Of a DNA stretch of 64,000 nt, positions 26,801 through 35,454 are shown in pieces (the stretch's first letter is position 1; each line of letters opens with the position of its first letter). Below the pieces are notes generated by a model, which was not told the DNA's origin, ran no database searches, and saw only the letters and a list, made by a program, of their open reading frames with translations. The translations under genes and the position numbers were made by a program. The DNA is from Rhodoblastus sp963736175 (GTDB taxonomy: Bacteria; Pseudomonadota; Alphaproteobacteria; Rhizobiales; Beijerinckiaceae): positions 1 to 64,000 of the forward strand of contig CAVTNU010000010.1 in assembly GCA_963736175.1 (NCBI GenBank), given 5' to 3'.

Positions 26801-27334
26801 ATGGACGCCTATGAACTGACCGACACAGCCGACGAGACCGGCGCGATGGCCGCTATCCGCGTCGGCGACAAGCCGGTGCGCGATCCCAGCGAGATGCGCT
26901 GGGATCTGGCGCTTGTAGTATTCATGCGCATCGTCGCTTTCTTCTGGCTGGTGCAAGGGCTTTTGCAATGGTGGCGCGTTTTGTCGCCGCCAACCGATAT
27001 GGCCTTTTTCAAATTGACGGGCGCGGCCGTGTTCGCCATCGCCTTTTTCGCCATTCTCGATCTGATCGCCGCCGTCGGCCTCTGGCTCGCGGCGAACTGG
27101 GGCGGCGTGCTCTGGCTTCTGACCGCTTGCGCGCAGATTTTCATCGCTTTCGTTCGGCCGAACTTTTTCGTCGCTTCGTTGCCGCTGGTGGCGTGCGACG
27201 CGGCCTTGATCGTCGCCTATTTCATTCTGACCTGGAAGGCGGCGCAAGAGCCGGGCGGCGAGCGCCACCATGTCGCGTTGCGAGAAAGCGTGTTGAGCGC
27301 AATGCGCCGCATGTTGGCGCGCTGGCGGAACTGA
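26801..27334 (+). CDS. DUF6163-like four-helix membrane protein
   Basis: The protein is 177 aa. Four predicted transmembrane helices (about 37-62, 72-95, 98-118 and 122-147) follow a soluble N-terminus and precede a basic C-terminal tail. It resembles the DUF6163 family found next to the ldtR gene in Rhizobiales, which is its position here. The function is unknown. It starts 27 bases after the crotonase-family gene, so the two could be co-transcribed. Confidence 0.65.
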   Translation: MDAYELTDTADETGAMAAIRVGDKPVRDPSEMRWDLALVVFMRIVAFFWLVQGLLQWWRVLSPPTDMAFFKLTGAAVFAIAFFAILDLIAAVGLWLAANWGGVLWLLTACAQIFIAFVRPNFFVASLPLVACDAALIVAYFILTWKAAQEPGGERHHVALRESVLSAMRRMLARWRN

Positions 27335-27581
27335 TTGATCGAATTGGCGGCTCGTTCGTTCGCCTTCGCCCTCGGCGGATGAAGAGGCGCACGCCCGTTA
27401 GGGATTTGTCAGCGTAAAGATTTATTTTATTTCACAATCGATTCACCTCAAATGCCGCCATTTGAGTAAACGCCAAATTCAGCTTGTTGTTTAAACCGGT
27501 TTTCATTTGCTGGCGCTAAAGTGATCTCCATCAGCGGGTCGAGTAAACAATCGACCGGCTTCAAAAGTTCAACGGGGAATT

Positions 27582-28097
27582 ATGATGTCTAACGCACTCA
27601 AGACTGACGCTTCGGCGGCCAGGGCGGAACGTTTCGCCGAAGTCCGTCCTGTATATCTGGAAGCTTTGACTTTGGTTGAGCGGTTGCATCGTCGGCTGCT
27701 GGACGTCATCAAGGACGAATTCGACCGCCGCGGCCGATCCGACGTCAACGCCGTGCAGGCGCTGCTGCTCTATAACATCGGCGACAGCGAATTGACCGCC
27801 GGCGAATTGCGCACGCGCGGCTATTATCTGGGCTCGAATGTGTCCTACAACGTCAAGAAACTGGTGGAGATGGGCTATCTGCACCATGCGCGTTCGCGCG
27901 TTGACCGTCGTTCCGTGCGCATCAGCCTCACGCCGAGCGGCAAGGATGTGCACAACATCATTTCCGCCCTCTATGAAAAGCATGTTTTAACCGTCGAACA
28001 AATTGGCGGCGTCTCCTCCGAGGAATTCAAATCGGTCAACAACGCCCTGACCCGCCTTGAGCGGTACTGGACGGACCAGATCAAATATCGCCTCTGA
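27582..28097 (+). CDS. ldtR: MarR-family regulator LdtR
   Basis: The protein is 171 aa; ATG 27582 and 27585 are adjacent, and GGGGA favours 27585. The winged helix-turn-helix reads ALLLYNIGDSELTAGELRTRGYYLGSNVSYNVKKLVEMGYLHHARSRVDRRSVRISLTP. The sequence matches LdtR of Rhizobiales and Liberibacter, a regulator of the neighbouring L,D-transpeptidase gene and of stress tolerance. The transpeptidase gene lies directly downstream. A GGTCGA/TCGACC inverted repeat (27537-27556) just upstream could be its operator. Confidence 0.85.
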   Translation: MMSNALKTDASAARAERFAEVRPVYLEALTLVERLHRRLLDVIKDEFDRRGRSDVNAVQALLLYNIGDSELTAGELRTRGYYLGSNVSYNVKKLVEMGYLHHARSRVDRRSVRISLTPSGKDVHNIISALYEKHVLTVEQIGGVSSEEFKSVNNALTRLERYWTDQIKYRL

Positions 28098-28531
28098 ATT
28101 TTTAAAAAATAGGCCGTTGAACCGAAGGTCGGGCGCCAGCGCCCGACCTTTGTCGTTTTGAACGTTTACCGTTCGGATTGATGCATTTCGTTCGGCTTGG
28201 GCGCAGAGGACGCTCGCGGCGCTGGCGCCTTGTTCCAAGTACCCGGGACGGCGGGGATTTTCGAAAAACAGCCGGGTCGCCTTAAAATCGCCGCGCAATT
28301 CTAGTCTAGCCTTTTTAACCTTGTTGGTGATATTGACGCGCCGGCGTTCGCACGGCAGTTGCGGCGCCGCGAGGGTTTATGTCGCGTTTGCGTTGTTGGC
28401 GCGTCAGGGTTCGGGTCAGCGCGCGTTTCGTTCGAAGATCGGAACAGGTTTTTGGACATGCGCGGCGCGGCGTTGGACCCTTGATGCGGCGCATAATGTA
28501 TGGAAACAACTGGAGTTTCAGGGTGAAAGAC
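28098..28531. other. ldtR-transpeptidase intergenic region
   Basis: The gap holds the ldtR terminator at 28125 and presumably the promoter and LdtR site for the transpeptidase. The transpeptidase frame is open upstream, with alternative starts at 28484 and 28496, so part of the gap may be coding. Confidence 0.4.
28125..28150 (+). terminator. Terminator-like hairpin after ldtR
   Basis: AAGGTCGGGCGC pairs with GCGCCCGACCTT (12 bp) across a minimal loop; T-rich sequence follows (TTTGTCGTTTTG). It lies 27 bases after the ldtR stop. Confidence 0.7.
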
Positions 28532-29863
28532 ATGTCTCCGGCCATTTCCTGGCGCGCGGCCGCGCGGTGGTTTGGTTTTGCCGCCTTCGCCGCCGTCATG
28601 ATTACTCCGGCTCTCGCCGCTGATGGTCAGGCCGAATGGGCGCAGCGCTATGATTCCGACGACAGGCTTTCCGTGCGTCGGTCCTCGACGCCGCTGTTGT
28701 CGCAACGCACGCTCGCGGCGACGGAATTCGCTATCGAGCAATATCGGCGTATCGTCGAAGCCGGCGGCTGGAATACAATGCCCGCCGGCCAAACGCTGAA
28801 GATCGGTTCGCAGGGCGCGGCCGTCGCCGCGTTGCGGCGTCGTCTCGCGGTCACCGGCGACCTCGATCCGGCGGTCAGCAATTCCAATATTTTCGATTCC
28901 TATGTGGAGGCGGGCGTCAAAAGGTTTCAGGCCCGTCACGGCTTAAGCGAGACGGGCGTCGTCGCGCAATCGACTTTCACGGCGTTGAATGTGCCGGCCG
29001 ACGTCCGGTTGCGGCAGCTCGAAACCAATATCGTGCGGCTGCGCTCGTTTTCCGGCAATCTCGGTGAACGTTTCGTCACCGCCAATATTCCGGCGGCGAT
29101 GGTCGAGACGGTTGAGAACGACACGGTGGCGACCCGCCACGCGGCGGGCGTCGGCAAGATCGACCGTCAATCGCCGGTGATGCAGACCCGGGCGCTCGAT
29201 GTCGATTTCAACCCTTATTGGACCGTGCCGGCTTCGATTATCCGCAAGGATTTGATTCCGAAAATGCAGGCCGATCCCAATTATCTGCGCGATAACCACA
29301 TCCGCATTTTCGACAAGGACAACAACGAGGTCCCTTCGGAAAGAATCAATTGGCGTTCGATGGAGGCGATCAACTACCGTTTCCGCGAGGATCCGAGCAC
29401 GGAAAATTCTCTCGGCGTCGTGCGCATCAATATCAATAACCCCTACGGCGTTTACATGCACGACACGCCCGCCAAGGGCATTTTCGGCGACGATTATCGC
29501 TTCGTCTCCTCCGGCTGCATGCGATTGCAAAACGTGCGCGATTATGTCGCCTGGCTGTTGAAGAATAATCCGGGTTGGGACCGCGACCGTATCGATCAGT
29601 CCATTGCGTCCGGCGAAAGGCTTGACGTGAAGATCGAGCCGCCCGTCAACGTCTATTGGGTTTATATCACCGCCTGGGCGACGCCGGACAATGTCGTCCA
29701 GTTTCGCGACGATATTTACCAACGCGACGGCTTTGGCGCGGCGGCGGCGAACCCGGCCCCGCAGCAGCCGCAGCCGATCTCGACGCCGGTTCGCGCCAAT
29801 GGCGGCGATCACTTCGCGCCGCCCGGCGATGTCAATTCGGACGCCGACGACGACAAGAACTGA
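28532..29863 (+). CDS. L,D-transpeptidase with peptidoglycan-binding domain
   Basis: The protein is 443 aa from ATG 28532, chosen for AGGGTGA 7 bases upstream and because a signal peptide starts there (FGFAAFAAVMITPALA). A PG_binding_1 domain (LKIGSQGAAVAALRRRLAVTG ... VKRFQARHGLSETGVV) is followed by a YkuD catalytic domain with YMHDTPAKGIF and the nucleophile in SSGCMRLQNVRDYVAWLL. It forms 3-3 crosslinks in peptidoglycan or attaches proteins to it, in the periplasm. The C-terminus is a disordered, acidic tail. It corresponds to the LdtP partner of LdtR. Confidence 0.9.
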   Translation: MSPAISWRAAARWFGFAAFAAVMITPALAADGQAEWAQRYDSDDRLSVRRSSTPLLSQRTLAATEFAIEQYRRIVEAGGWNTMPAGQTLKIGSQGAAVAALRRRLAVTGDLDPAVSNSNIFDSYVEAGVKRFQARHGLSETGVVAQSTFTALNVPADVRLRQLETNIVRLRSFSGNLGERFVTANIPAAMVETVENDTVATRHAAGVGKIDRQSPVMQTRALDVDFNPYWTVPASIIRKDLIPKMQADPNYLRDNHIRIFDKDNNEVPSERINWRSMEAINYRFREDPSTENSLGVVRININNPYGVYMHDTPAKGIFGDDYRFVSSGCMRLQNVRDYVAWLLKNNPGWDRDRIDQSIASGERLDVKIEPPVNVYWVYITAWATPDNVVQFRDDIYQRDGFGAAAANPAPQQPQPISTPVRANGGDHFAPPGDVNSDADDDKN

Positions 29864-29882
29864 CGACCTGTTTCGTTTTCGA

Positions 29883-29913
29883 GACCCCGGCGCGCCGCTC
29901 GCCGGGGTCTTTC
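29883..29913 (+). terminator. Rho-independent terminator after the L,D-transpeptidase gene
   Basis: GACCCCGGCG pairs with CGCCGGGGTC (10 bp, 7-base loop) followed by TTTCC, starting 20 bases after the stop. Confidence 0.8.
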
Positions 29914-30012
29914 CGTTCAAGGCCCTTCCGCGTCGCCCTTCGCCATGATAGGAGCGGGCGAAATGGGGGCGGTCGTTCGCCCTCGCCACATCTCCAGCCG
30001 ACAGGAGCCAAA

Positions 30013-31317
30013 ATGAGCCCATCGAACGCCGCGCCGGCAAAGGCGCTCTCGAACAGCTTTTTTGGCTCCGGCCTTGCCGAGGCCGATCCCGAAATCGCTC
30101 GCGCGGTGGAGTTGGAGCTTGGCCGCCAACGCCACGAAATCGAGCTGATCGCTTCGGAGAACATTGTCTCGCGCGCCGTTCTGGAAGCGCAAGGCTCTGT
30201 TCTTACAAACAAATACGCCGAGGGCTATCCCGGCAAGCGCTATTATGGCGGCTGCCAGTTCGTCGATATCGCCGAAACGCTCGCCATCGAGCGGGTGACG
30301 CGGCTATTTGGCTGTAAATTCGCCAACGTGCAGCCCAATTCCGGCAGCCAGGCCAATCAGGCGGTGTTTCTGGCGCTGTTGCAGCCCGGCGACGTTTTCA
30401 TGGGCCTCGATCTGGCGGCCGGCGGCCATCTGACGCATGGGTCGCCCGTCAATATGTCGGGCCGCTGGTTCAAACCGGTCAGCTATGGTGTCGGCCGGGC
30501 GACCGGCCGCATCGACATGGATGAAGTGGCGGCGCTGGCCAAGGCGCACAAGCCCAAGCTCATCATCGCCGGCGGTTCGGCCTACGCCCGCCATTGGGAT
30601 TTTGCGCGGTTCCGCGCCATCGCCGACGAAATCGGCGCCGTTCTGTTCGTCGATATGGCGCATTTCGCCGGATTGGTGGCGGGCGGGGCGCATCCCTCGC
30701 CATTCCCGCACGCTCATGTCGTCACCTCGACGACGCACAAGACCTTGCGCGGCCCGCGCGGCGGTCTGATCCTGACCGACGACGAGGATATCGCCAAGAA
30801 GATCAACTCGGCGATTTTCCCTGGCCTGCAAGGCGGTCCGCTGATGCATGTCATCGCCGCCAAGGCGGTCGCCTTCGGCGAGGCGCTGCGTCCCGAATTC
30901 AAGCTCTACGCTCACGCAGTGGTCGAGAACGCCAAGGTTCTCGTCGAAACGCTGCAGGCGGGCGGGCTGGACATCGTCACCGGCGGCACCGACAATCACC
31001 TGATGCTGGTCGATCTTCGGTCCAAGAAGCTCACCGGCAAAGCGGGCGAGGCGGCGCTCGGGCGCGCCCATATCACCTGCAACAAGAACGGCGTGCCGTT
31101 CGATCCGGAAAAGCCGTTCGTCACCTCCGGCGTGCGGCTCGGAACGCCGGCCGCCACGTCGCGCGGGTTCGGCAAGGCCGAATTCAAACAGGTCGGCGAA
31201 TTGATCGTCGAGACGCTCGACGGCCTCGCCCGGAACGCGGAGGCGGGCAATGGCGGGGTCGAGGCTTCGGTGCGCGCGCGCGTCGAAGCGCTGACCAAGC
31301 GGTTCCCGATATATTGA
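30013..31317 (+). CDS. glyA: Serine hydroxymethyltransferase
   Basis: The protein is 434 aa from ATG 30013 with AGGAG 7 bases upstream. It interconverts serine and glycine with tetrahydrofolate, feeding one-carbon metabolism. Family features are HEIELIASENIVSRAVLEAQGS, NKYAEGYPGKRYYGGCQFVD, the PLP-binding Lys in VVTSTTHKTLRGPRGG, and TSGVRLGTPAATSRGF. It heads the glyA-nrdR-ribD-ribE cluster. Confidence 0.96.
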   Translation: MSPSNAAPAKALSNSFFGSGLAEADPEIARAVELELGRQRHEIELIASENIVSRAVLEAQGSVLTNKYAEGYPGKRYYGGCQFVDIAETLAIERVTRLFGCKFANVQPNSGSQANQAVFLALLQPGDVFMGLDLAAGGHLTHGSPVNMSGRWFKPVSYGVGRATGRIDMDEVAALAKAHKPKLIIAGGSAYARHWDFARFRAIADEIGAVLFVDMAHFAGLVAGGAHPSPFPHAHVVTSTTHKTLRGPRGGLILTDDEDIAKKINSAIFPGLQGGPLMHVIAAKAVAFGEALRPEFKLYAHAVVENAKVLVETLQAGGLDIVTGGTDNHLMLVDLRSKKLTGKAGEAALGRAHITCNKNGVPFDPEKPFVTSGVRLGTPAATSRGFGKAEFKQVGELIVETLDGLARNAEAGNGGVEASVRARVEALTKRFPIY

Positions 31318-31364
31318 TCGGCGCGGCGCGAGACGCCGCATTCAACTGAGAAGGCCTTGGCGCG

Positions 31365-31856
31365 ATGCGTTGTCCTTATTGCGGTTCTCTCGACACGCAG
31401 GTGAAGGATTCGCGCCCGACCGACGATTCTTCGGCTATCCGCCGGCGCAGGGTTTGCCCCGATTGCGGCGGGCGTTTCACCACCTTCGAGCGCGTGCAAT
31501 TGCGCGAATTGACGGTGGTGAAGAAGTCCGGCCGTCGCGCGCCTTTCGACCGAGACAAGCTCGCCCGCTCCGTGCAGATCGCCCTGCGCAAGCGGCCGGT
31601 CGACCCCGAGCGGGTGGACCGCATGCTGAACGGCCTGGTGCGCCAACTGGAGAGCCAGGGCGAGACGGAAATCACCTCCGAGCGCATCGGCGAGTTGGTT
31701 ATGCAGGGCCTGAAGCCGCTCGACGAAGTCGCCTATGTGCGCTTCGCCTCGGTTTATCGCAATTTCCGCGAGGCGCGCGACTTCGGGCCGCTCATCGACG
31801 AACTGGCCGCCGACGAGCCGGAAGGCAAGACCAAAACCGAAAGCGCGCCTTCGTGA
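31365..31856 (+). CDS. nrdR: Transcriptional repressor NrdR
   Basis: The protein is 163 aa. N-terminal zinc ribbon MRCPYCGSLDTQVKDSR ... RRRRVCPDCGGRFTTFER is followed by an ATP-cone domain (VVKKSGRRAPFDRDKLARSVQIALRKRPV). NrdR senses ATP/dATP and represses ribonucleotide reductase genes. It is 47 bases after glyA and overlaps ribD by four bases. Confidence 0.95.
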   Translation: MRCPYCGSLDTQVKDSRPTDDSSAIRRRRVCPDCGGRFTTFERVQLRELTVVKKSGRRAPFDRDKLARSVQIALRKRPVDPERVDRMLNGLVRQLESQGETEITSERIGELVMQGLKPLDEVAYVRFASVYRNFREARDFGPLIDELAADEPEGKTKTESAPS

Positions 31857-32962
31857 CGGCGTCGGCCGGGGATATCCGCTTGATGCGGGCGGCGCTCGAA
31901 TACGGACGGCGCGGTCTGGGAATCGCCGCGCCCAATCCCGCCGTCGGCGCGTTGGTGGTCAAGGACGACGTCGTCATCGGCCGCGGCTTCACGCAGAAGG
32001 GCGGGCGCCCGCACGCCGAGCCGGTCGCCTTGGCGCAAGCCGGCGAAGGCGCGCGCGGAGCATGCCTTTATGTCACCCTTGAGCCCTGCGCCCATCACGG
32101 CCAAAGCCCGCCTTGTGTCGATGCGATCATCGCGTCCGGCGTTTCGCGCGTTGTCGCCGCTCTGCGCGACCCCGACGTCCGCGTCGCCGGCGAAGGTTTC
32201 GCGCTCTTGCGCGCGAAAAATATCGAGGTCGAAACGGACGTTCTGCGCGAAGAAGCTTTGCGCGCCAATCTGGGCCATGTCCTGCGCGTCACGCGGGGTC
32301 GGCCGATGGTGACGTTGAAGCTGGCGCAGACGGCGGATTTTTACGCCGCCGCCGGCGAACACGATCCGCGTCTCGCCATCACAGGACCGGCGGCCAATCT
32401 ACGCACGCACGTCCTGCGCAGCCTGCACGACGCCATCATGGTCGGCGTCGGCACCGTACTGGCCGACGATCCGCTGATGACCGTGCGTATTCCGGGATCG
32501 GAGCGCAAGCCCGTGCGGATCGTGCTCGACGCCAAGCTCGAATTGCCGCTGCGCGCGAGAATCGTCGCCGGCGCCAACGACACTCCGACATGGGCGATCG
32601 CCGGCGCGGGCGCCGACGCTCAGCGCGAAAAGGCGTTGATCGCGGCGGGCGTCGATGTTCTGCGCTGCCCGCAGGACGCGCGGGGCAGGCTGGATTTGCG
32701 CGCGGCGCTGGAATTGCTTGGCGCGCGTGGTCTGACGCGAATTTTCTCCGAAGGCGGCCCGCGCGTCGCTTCAAGCTTGATCGCGCAGGGGCTGGCGGAT
32801 GAAGTGGTGATGTTCACCGCGCCAAAGCCTTTGGGCCGCCCGGGCGTCGCGGCGCTTGACGCGGAGGCGCGCGAAATCCTGGCCGACGCTGGCAAATTCA
32901 ACCTCGCCGAGGACGGTTTTCTCGGCGTCGACGGCTTTGCCCGTTTTGAAAGGCGATTGTGA
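31853..32962 (+). CDS. ribD: Bifunctional riboflavin deaminase/reductase RibD
   Basis: The protein is 369 aa. The GTG start at 31853 overlaps the nrdR stop (GTGA); no better start fits the conserved RLMRAALEYGRRGLG beginning. The deaminase domain has the zinc motif HAEPVAL and PCAHHGQSPPCVDAI. The reductase domain follows (RPMVTLKLAQTADF, DAIMVGVGTVLADDPLMTVR, IFSEGGPRVASSLI). It carries out steps two and three of riboflavin synthesis. Confidence 0.95.
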   Translation: MTASAGDIRLMRAALEYGRRGLGIAAPNPAVGALVVKDDVVIGRGFTQKGGRPHAEPVALAQAGEGARGACLYVTLEPCAHHGQSPPCVDAIIASGVSRVVAALRDPDVRVAGEGFALLRAKNIEVETDVLREEALRANLGHVLRVTRGRPMVTLKLAQTADFYAAAGEHDPRLAITGPAANLRTHVLRSLHDAIMVGVGTVLADDPLMTVRIPGSERKPVRIVLDAKLELPLRARIVAGANDTPTWAIAGAGADAQREKALIAAGVDVLRCPQDARGRLDLRAALELLGARGLTRIFSEGGPRVASSLIAQGLADEVVMFTAPKPLGRPGVAALDAEAREILADAGKFNLAEDGFLGVDGFARFERRL

Positions 32963-32963
32963 A

Positions 32964-33572
32964 ATGTTCACCGGATTGGTCACCGACGTTGGCGAAATCA
33001 TCGGCGCGGACCAGCGCGGCGCGCTGAGGCGTTTGCGCATCGCTTCGCATTACGCGGCGGACAGCCTGACGATGGGGGCCTCCATCGCCCACAACGGCGT
33101 GTGCATGACGCTGGTCGGCTTCGGCGCGCGCGAAGGGGGAAGCTGGCATGAAGTCGACGCCGCTTTCGAAACCTTGTCCGTAACCACGGCGGGCGCCTGG
33201 GCGGTCGGCCAGAAACTCAATCTCGAACGCGCTTTGAAAATCGGCGACGAGCTCGGTGGCCATATGGTTTCCGGCCATGTCGACGGCGTGGCGAAGCTGC
33301 TGTCGCGCAAGGATTTCGACGGCATGGCGCATTTCGAAATCGAAGCGCCCAGGGACCTCGCCAAATTCATCGCCGAGAAAGGCTCGGTGGCGCTCGACGG
33401 AACCTCGCTCACCGTCAACAAGGTCGAGGGCGCGCGTTTCACGATTCTGCTCATTCCGCACACTTTGGACGTCACCATCTGGGGCGCGCGCAAAGCCGGC
33501 GATTTGCTGAACATCGAGGTTGACCAGATGGCGCGCTACGCGGCGCGACTGGTGGAGGCGGGGGCGCCCTGA
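32964..33572 (+). CDS. ribE: Riboflavin synthase alpha chain
   Basis: The protein is 202 aa, starting two bases after ribD. It begins MFTGLVTDVGEI and has the duplicated lumazine-binding barrel (first: SIAHNGVCMTLVGF; second: SVALDGTSLTVNKVEG; linker GHMVSGHVDGVAKL). It dismutates 6,7-dimethyl-8-ribityllumazine into riboflavin. In many relatives ribH follows directly; here ribH is 4.75 kb away. Confidence 0.94.
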   Translation: MFTGLVTDVGEIIGADQRGALRRLRIASHYAADSLTMGASIAHNGVCMTLVGFGAREGGSWHEVDAAFETLSVTTAGAWAVGQKLNLERALKIGDELGGHMVSGHVDGVAKLLSRKDFDGMAHFEIEAPRDLAKFIAEKGSVALDGTSLTVNKVEGARFTILLIPHTLDVTIWGARKAGDLLNIEVDQMARYAARLVEAGAP

Positions 33573-33667
33573 CGTCGCGGCGAACCATGTTTCGCCGAAC
33601 CGTCCGACGCCTGTAAGGCTGATGCAACGCCCGCGACGCTTGCCTGTTTGCGCGCCGCATTAAATTG

Positions 33668-33679
33668 GGGTATATACCC
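33668..33679. promoter_or_regulatory. Palindromic operator candidate for MarR
   Basis: GGGTATATACCC is a perfect 12-base palindrome ending 4 bases before the marR ATG, where a bound repressor would block transcription or initiation. It is likely the autoregulatory site of the MarR-MFS pair. Confidence 0.55.
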
Positions 33680-33683
33680 GCAT

Positions 33684-34079
33684 ATGTCTCCTTGCTATTG
33701 CATCGCCTTGCGCAACGGCGCGCGCAAGATCAGCGCGATCTACGACGAAGCGCTTTCGCCTTTGGCGGTGAATGTGGCGCAATATAGCTTGTTGCGGCAT
33801 ATCGGCCATTTCGCGCCGGTGAGCCTGACCGCATTGGCGAAAAAGACCGAACTCGACCGCTCGACCGTCGGGCGCAACGTCAAGGTTCTGGCGCGCGACG
33901 GCCTGGTCGTTTTCGGCGAAGGCGAGGATCAGCGCGAGGCCTTGGCGGCGTTGACGAAAAAGGGACGCAGGCTGTTGAGCGACGCCGAGCCGCTCTGGCG
34001 CAAGGCGCAGGCGCGGATCGAAGCGACGCTCGGGCGCGAAGGCGTCACACAGATGCGAGCGCTGCTGCAAAGGTTATAG
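33684..34079 (+). CDS. MarR-family transcriptional regulator
   Basis: The protein is 131 aa from ATG 33684 (MSPCYCIALRNGARK); an upstream start at 33648 would run across the palindrome and is unlikely. The winged helix reads SLTALAKKTELDRSTVGRNVKVLARDGLVVFGEGEDQREALAALTKKG. Two cysteines at 4 and 6 could be redox- or metal-sensitive. It is followed 24 bases later by an MFS transporter that it probably controls. Confidence 0.85.
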   Translation: MSPCYCIALRNGARKISAIYDEALSPLAVNVAQYSLLRHIGHFAPVSLTALAKKTELDRSTVGRNVKVLARDGLVVFGEGEDQREALAALTKKGRRLLSDAEPLWRKAQARIEATLGREGVTQMRALLQRL

Positions 34080-34103
34080 ACCGCGTTCGGTCCGATCGGC
34101 GCC

Positions 34104-35426
34104 ATGTTCGCCGCAACAAAGGGAATTGCTCCGATGGCGGCGCGTCTGGCCTCTTACCTGCGAGACAGGAACATCCATTACGGCTGGGTCGTCGCGGCGG
34201 TGACGTTTCTGGCGATGCTGGCGACGGCGGGCGCGCTCGGCTCCGCTGGCGTGATGATCGTGCCGCTCGAACACGAATTCGGCTGGCGTAACGCCGATAT
34301 TTCCTCCGCGCTGGCCATTCGCCTGCTGATGTATGGCGTGATGGGCGTTTTCGCGGCCGCGTTGATGAACCGCCACGGTTTGCGCAAAGTCGCTTTCGCC
34401 GCGTTGCTTTTCGTCTCGCTCGGCCTCATCGCCTCGCTCGCCGTGGCGAAGGTCTGGCAGCTCGTTCTGGTCTGGGGTTTTGTCGTCGGCGGCGGCGCCG
34501 GCATGACCGCGCTTGTGCTCGGCGCGACCGTGGCGACACGGTGGTTCGCCCAGCGGCGCGGCCTTGTCGTCGGCTTGATGACGGCGAGCACGGCGACCGG
34601 CCAATTGGTCTTTCAACCTTTGATGGCGGCGCTGACGGAAAGCTTCGGCTGGCGCGCCGCCACCGGATTTGTCGCGGGCGTCTTGTTGCTGGCGATGGTC
34701 CTCGTCGTCCTGCTGCTGCGCGACTATCCCGAAGACCTCGGCCTGACGCCTTACGGCTCGGAGACAAATCCGCCGCGACCGACGCAAAGCGCGGGACTTG
34801 GCGCTCTGCTGGCGGCGCCGTTCGAGGCCTTGGCCGAGGCGGGGCGCACGCAAACCTTCTGGGTGTTGTTTTTCACCTTCTTTATCTGCGGCGCCAGCAC
34901 CAACGGGCTCATTCAAATGCATTGGGTCACGCTGTGCGCCGATTACGGCGTCGCGCCGGTCGGGGCGGCGGGAATGCTGGCGCTGATTGGCGTCTTCGAT
35001 TTCGTCGGCACCATCGCCTCGGGCTGGCTGTCCGACAAATACGACAATCGCGTGCTGCTTTTCGTATTTTATGGTCTGCGCGGCCTCTCTCTGATTTTTC
35101 TGCCCCTTACGGATTTCACCTTTGTCGGCCTGTCGCTGTTCGGCGTGTTTTACGGGCTGGATTGGGTGGCGACCGTGCCGCCGACCGTCAAGCTCGCGGC
35201 CGCGCGGTTCGGCTCGCAAAAGGCCAATCTCGTCTTCGGCTGGATTTTCGCCGGCCACCAGCTTGGCGCGGCCTCCGCCGCCTTCGGCGCCGGGTTTTCG
35301 CGCACCGAGTTCGCGACCTATCTGCCGGCGCTTTACGTGTCCGGCGGGCTGTGCCTTCTCGCCGCGCTGCTGGCCGCGAGAATGCCGGCCGCGGCCAACG
35401 CTTCCGTGTCGCGACGGTCCGCGTGA
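34104..35426 (+). CDS. Major facilitator superfamily transporter
   Basis: The protein is 440 aa, or 430 if it starts at ATG 34134. About twelve membrane helices are predicted in two halves, with the MFS loop motif (FAAALMNRHGLRK, in the DRxGRR position) and GWLSDKYDNRVLL in the second half. It resembles monocarboxylate/oxalate-formate-type MFS carriers by length and GVVIVPLE-like start, but the substrate cannot be assigned. It probably forms an operon with marR. Confidence 0.85.
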   Translation: MFAATKGIAPMAARLASYLRDRNIHYGWVVAAVTFLAMLATAGALGSAGVMIVPLEHEFGWRNADISSALAIRLLMYGVMGVFAAALMNRHGLRKVAFAALLFVSLGLIASLAVAKVWQLVLVWGFVVGGGAGMTALVLGATVATRWFAQRRGLVVGLMTASTATGQLVFQPLMAALTESFGWRAATGFVAGVLLLAMVLVVLLLRDYPEDLGLTPYGSETNPPRPTQSAGLGALLAAPFEALAEAGRTQTFWVLFFTFFICGASTNGLIQMHWVTLCADYGVAPVGAAGMLALIGVFDFVGTIASGWLSDKYDNRVLLFVFYGLRGLSLIFLPLTDFTFVGLSLFGVFYGLDWVATVPPTVKLAAARFGSQKANLVFGWIFAGHQLGAASAAFGAGFSRTEFATYLPALYVSGGLCLLAALLAARMPAAANASVSRRSA

Positions 35427-35454
35427 GCGCGCACGGTCGCGCGGCGGCCGGAAT

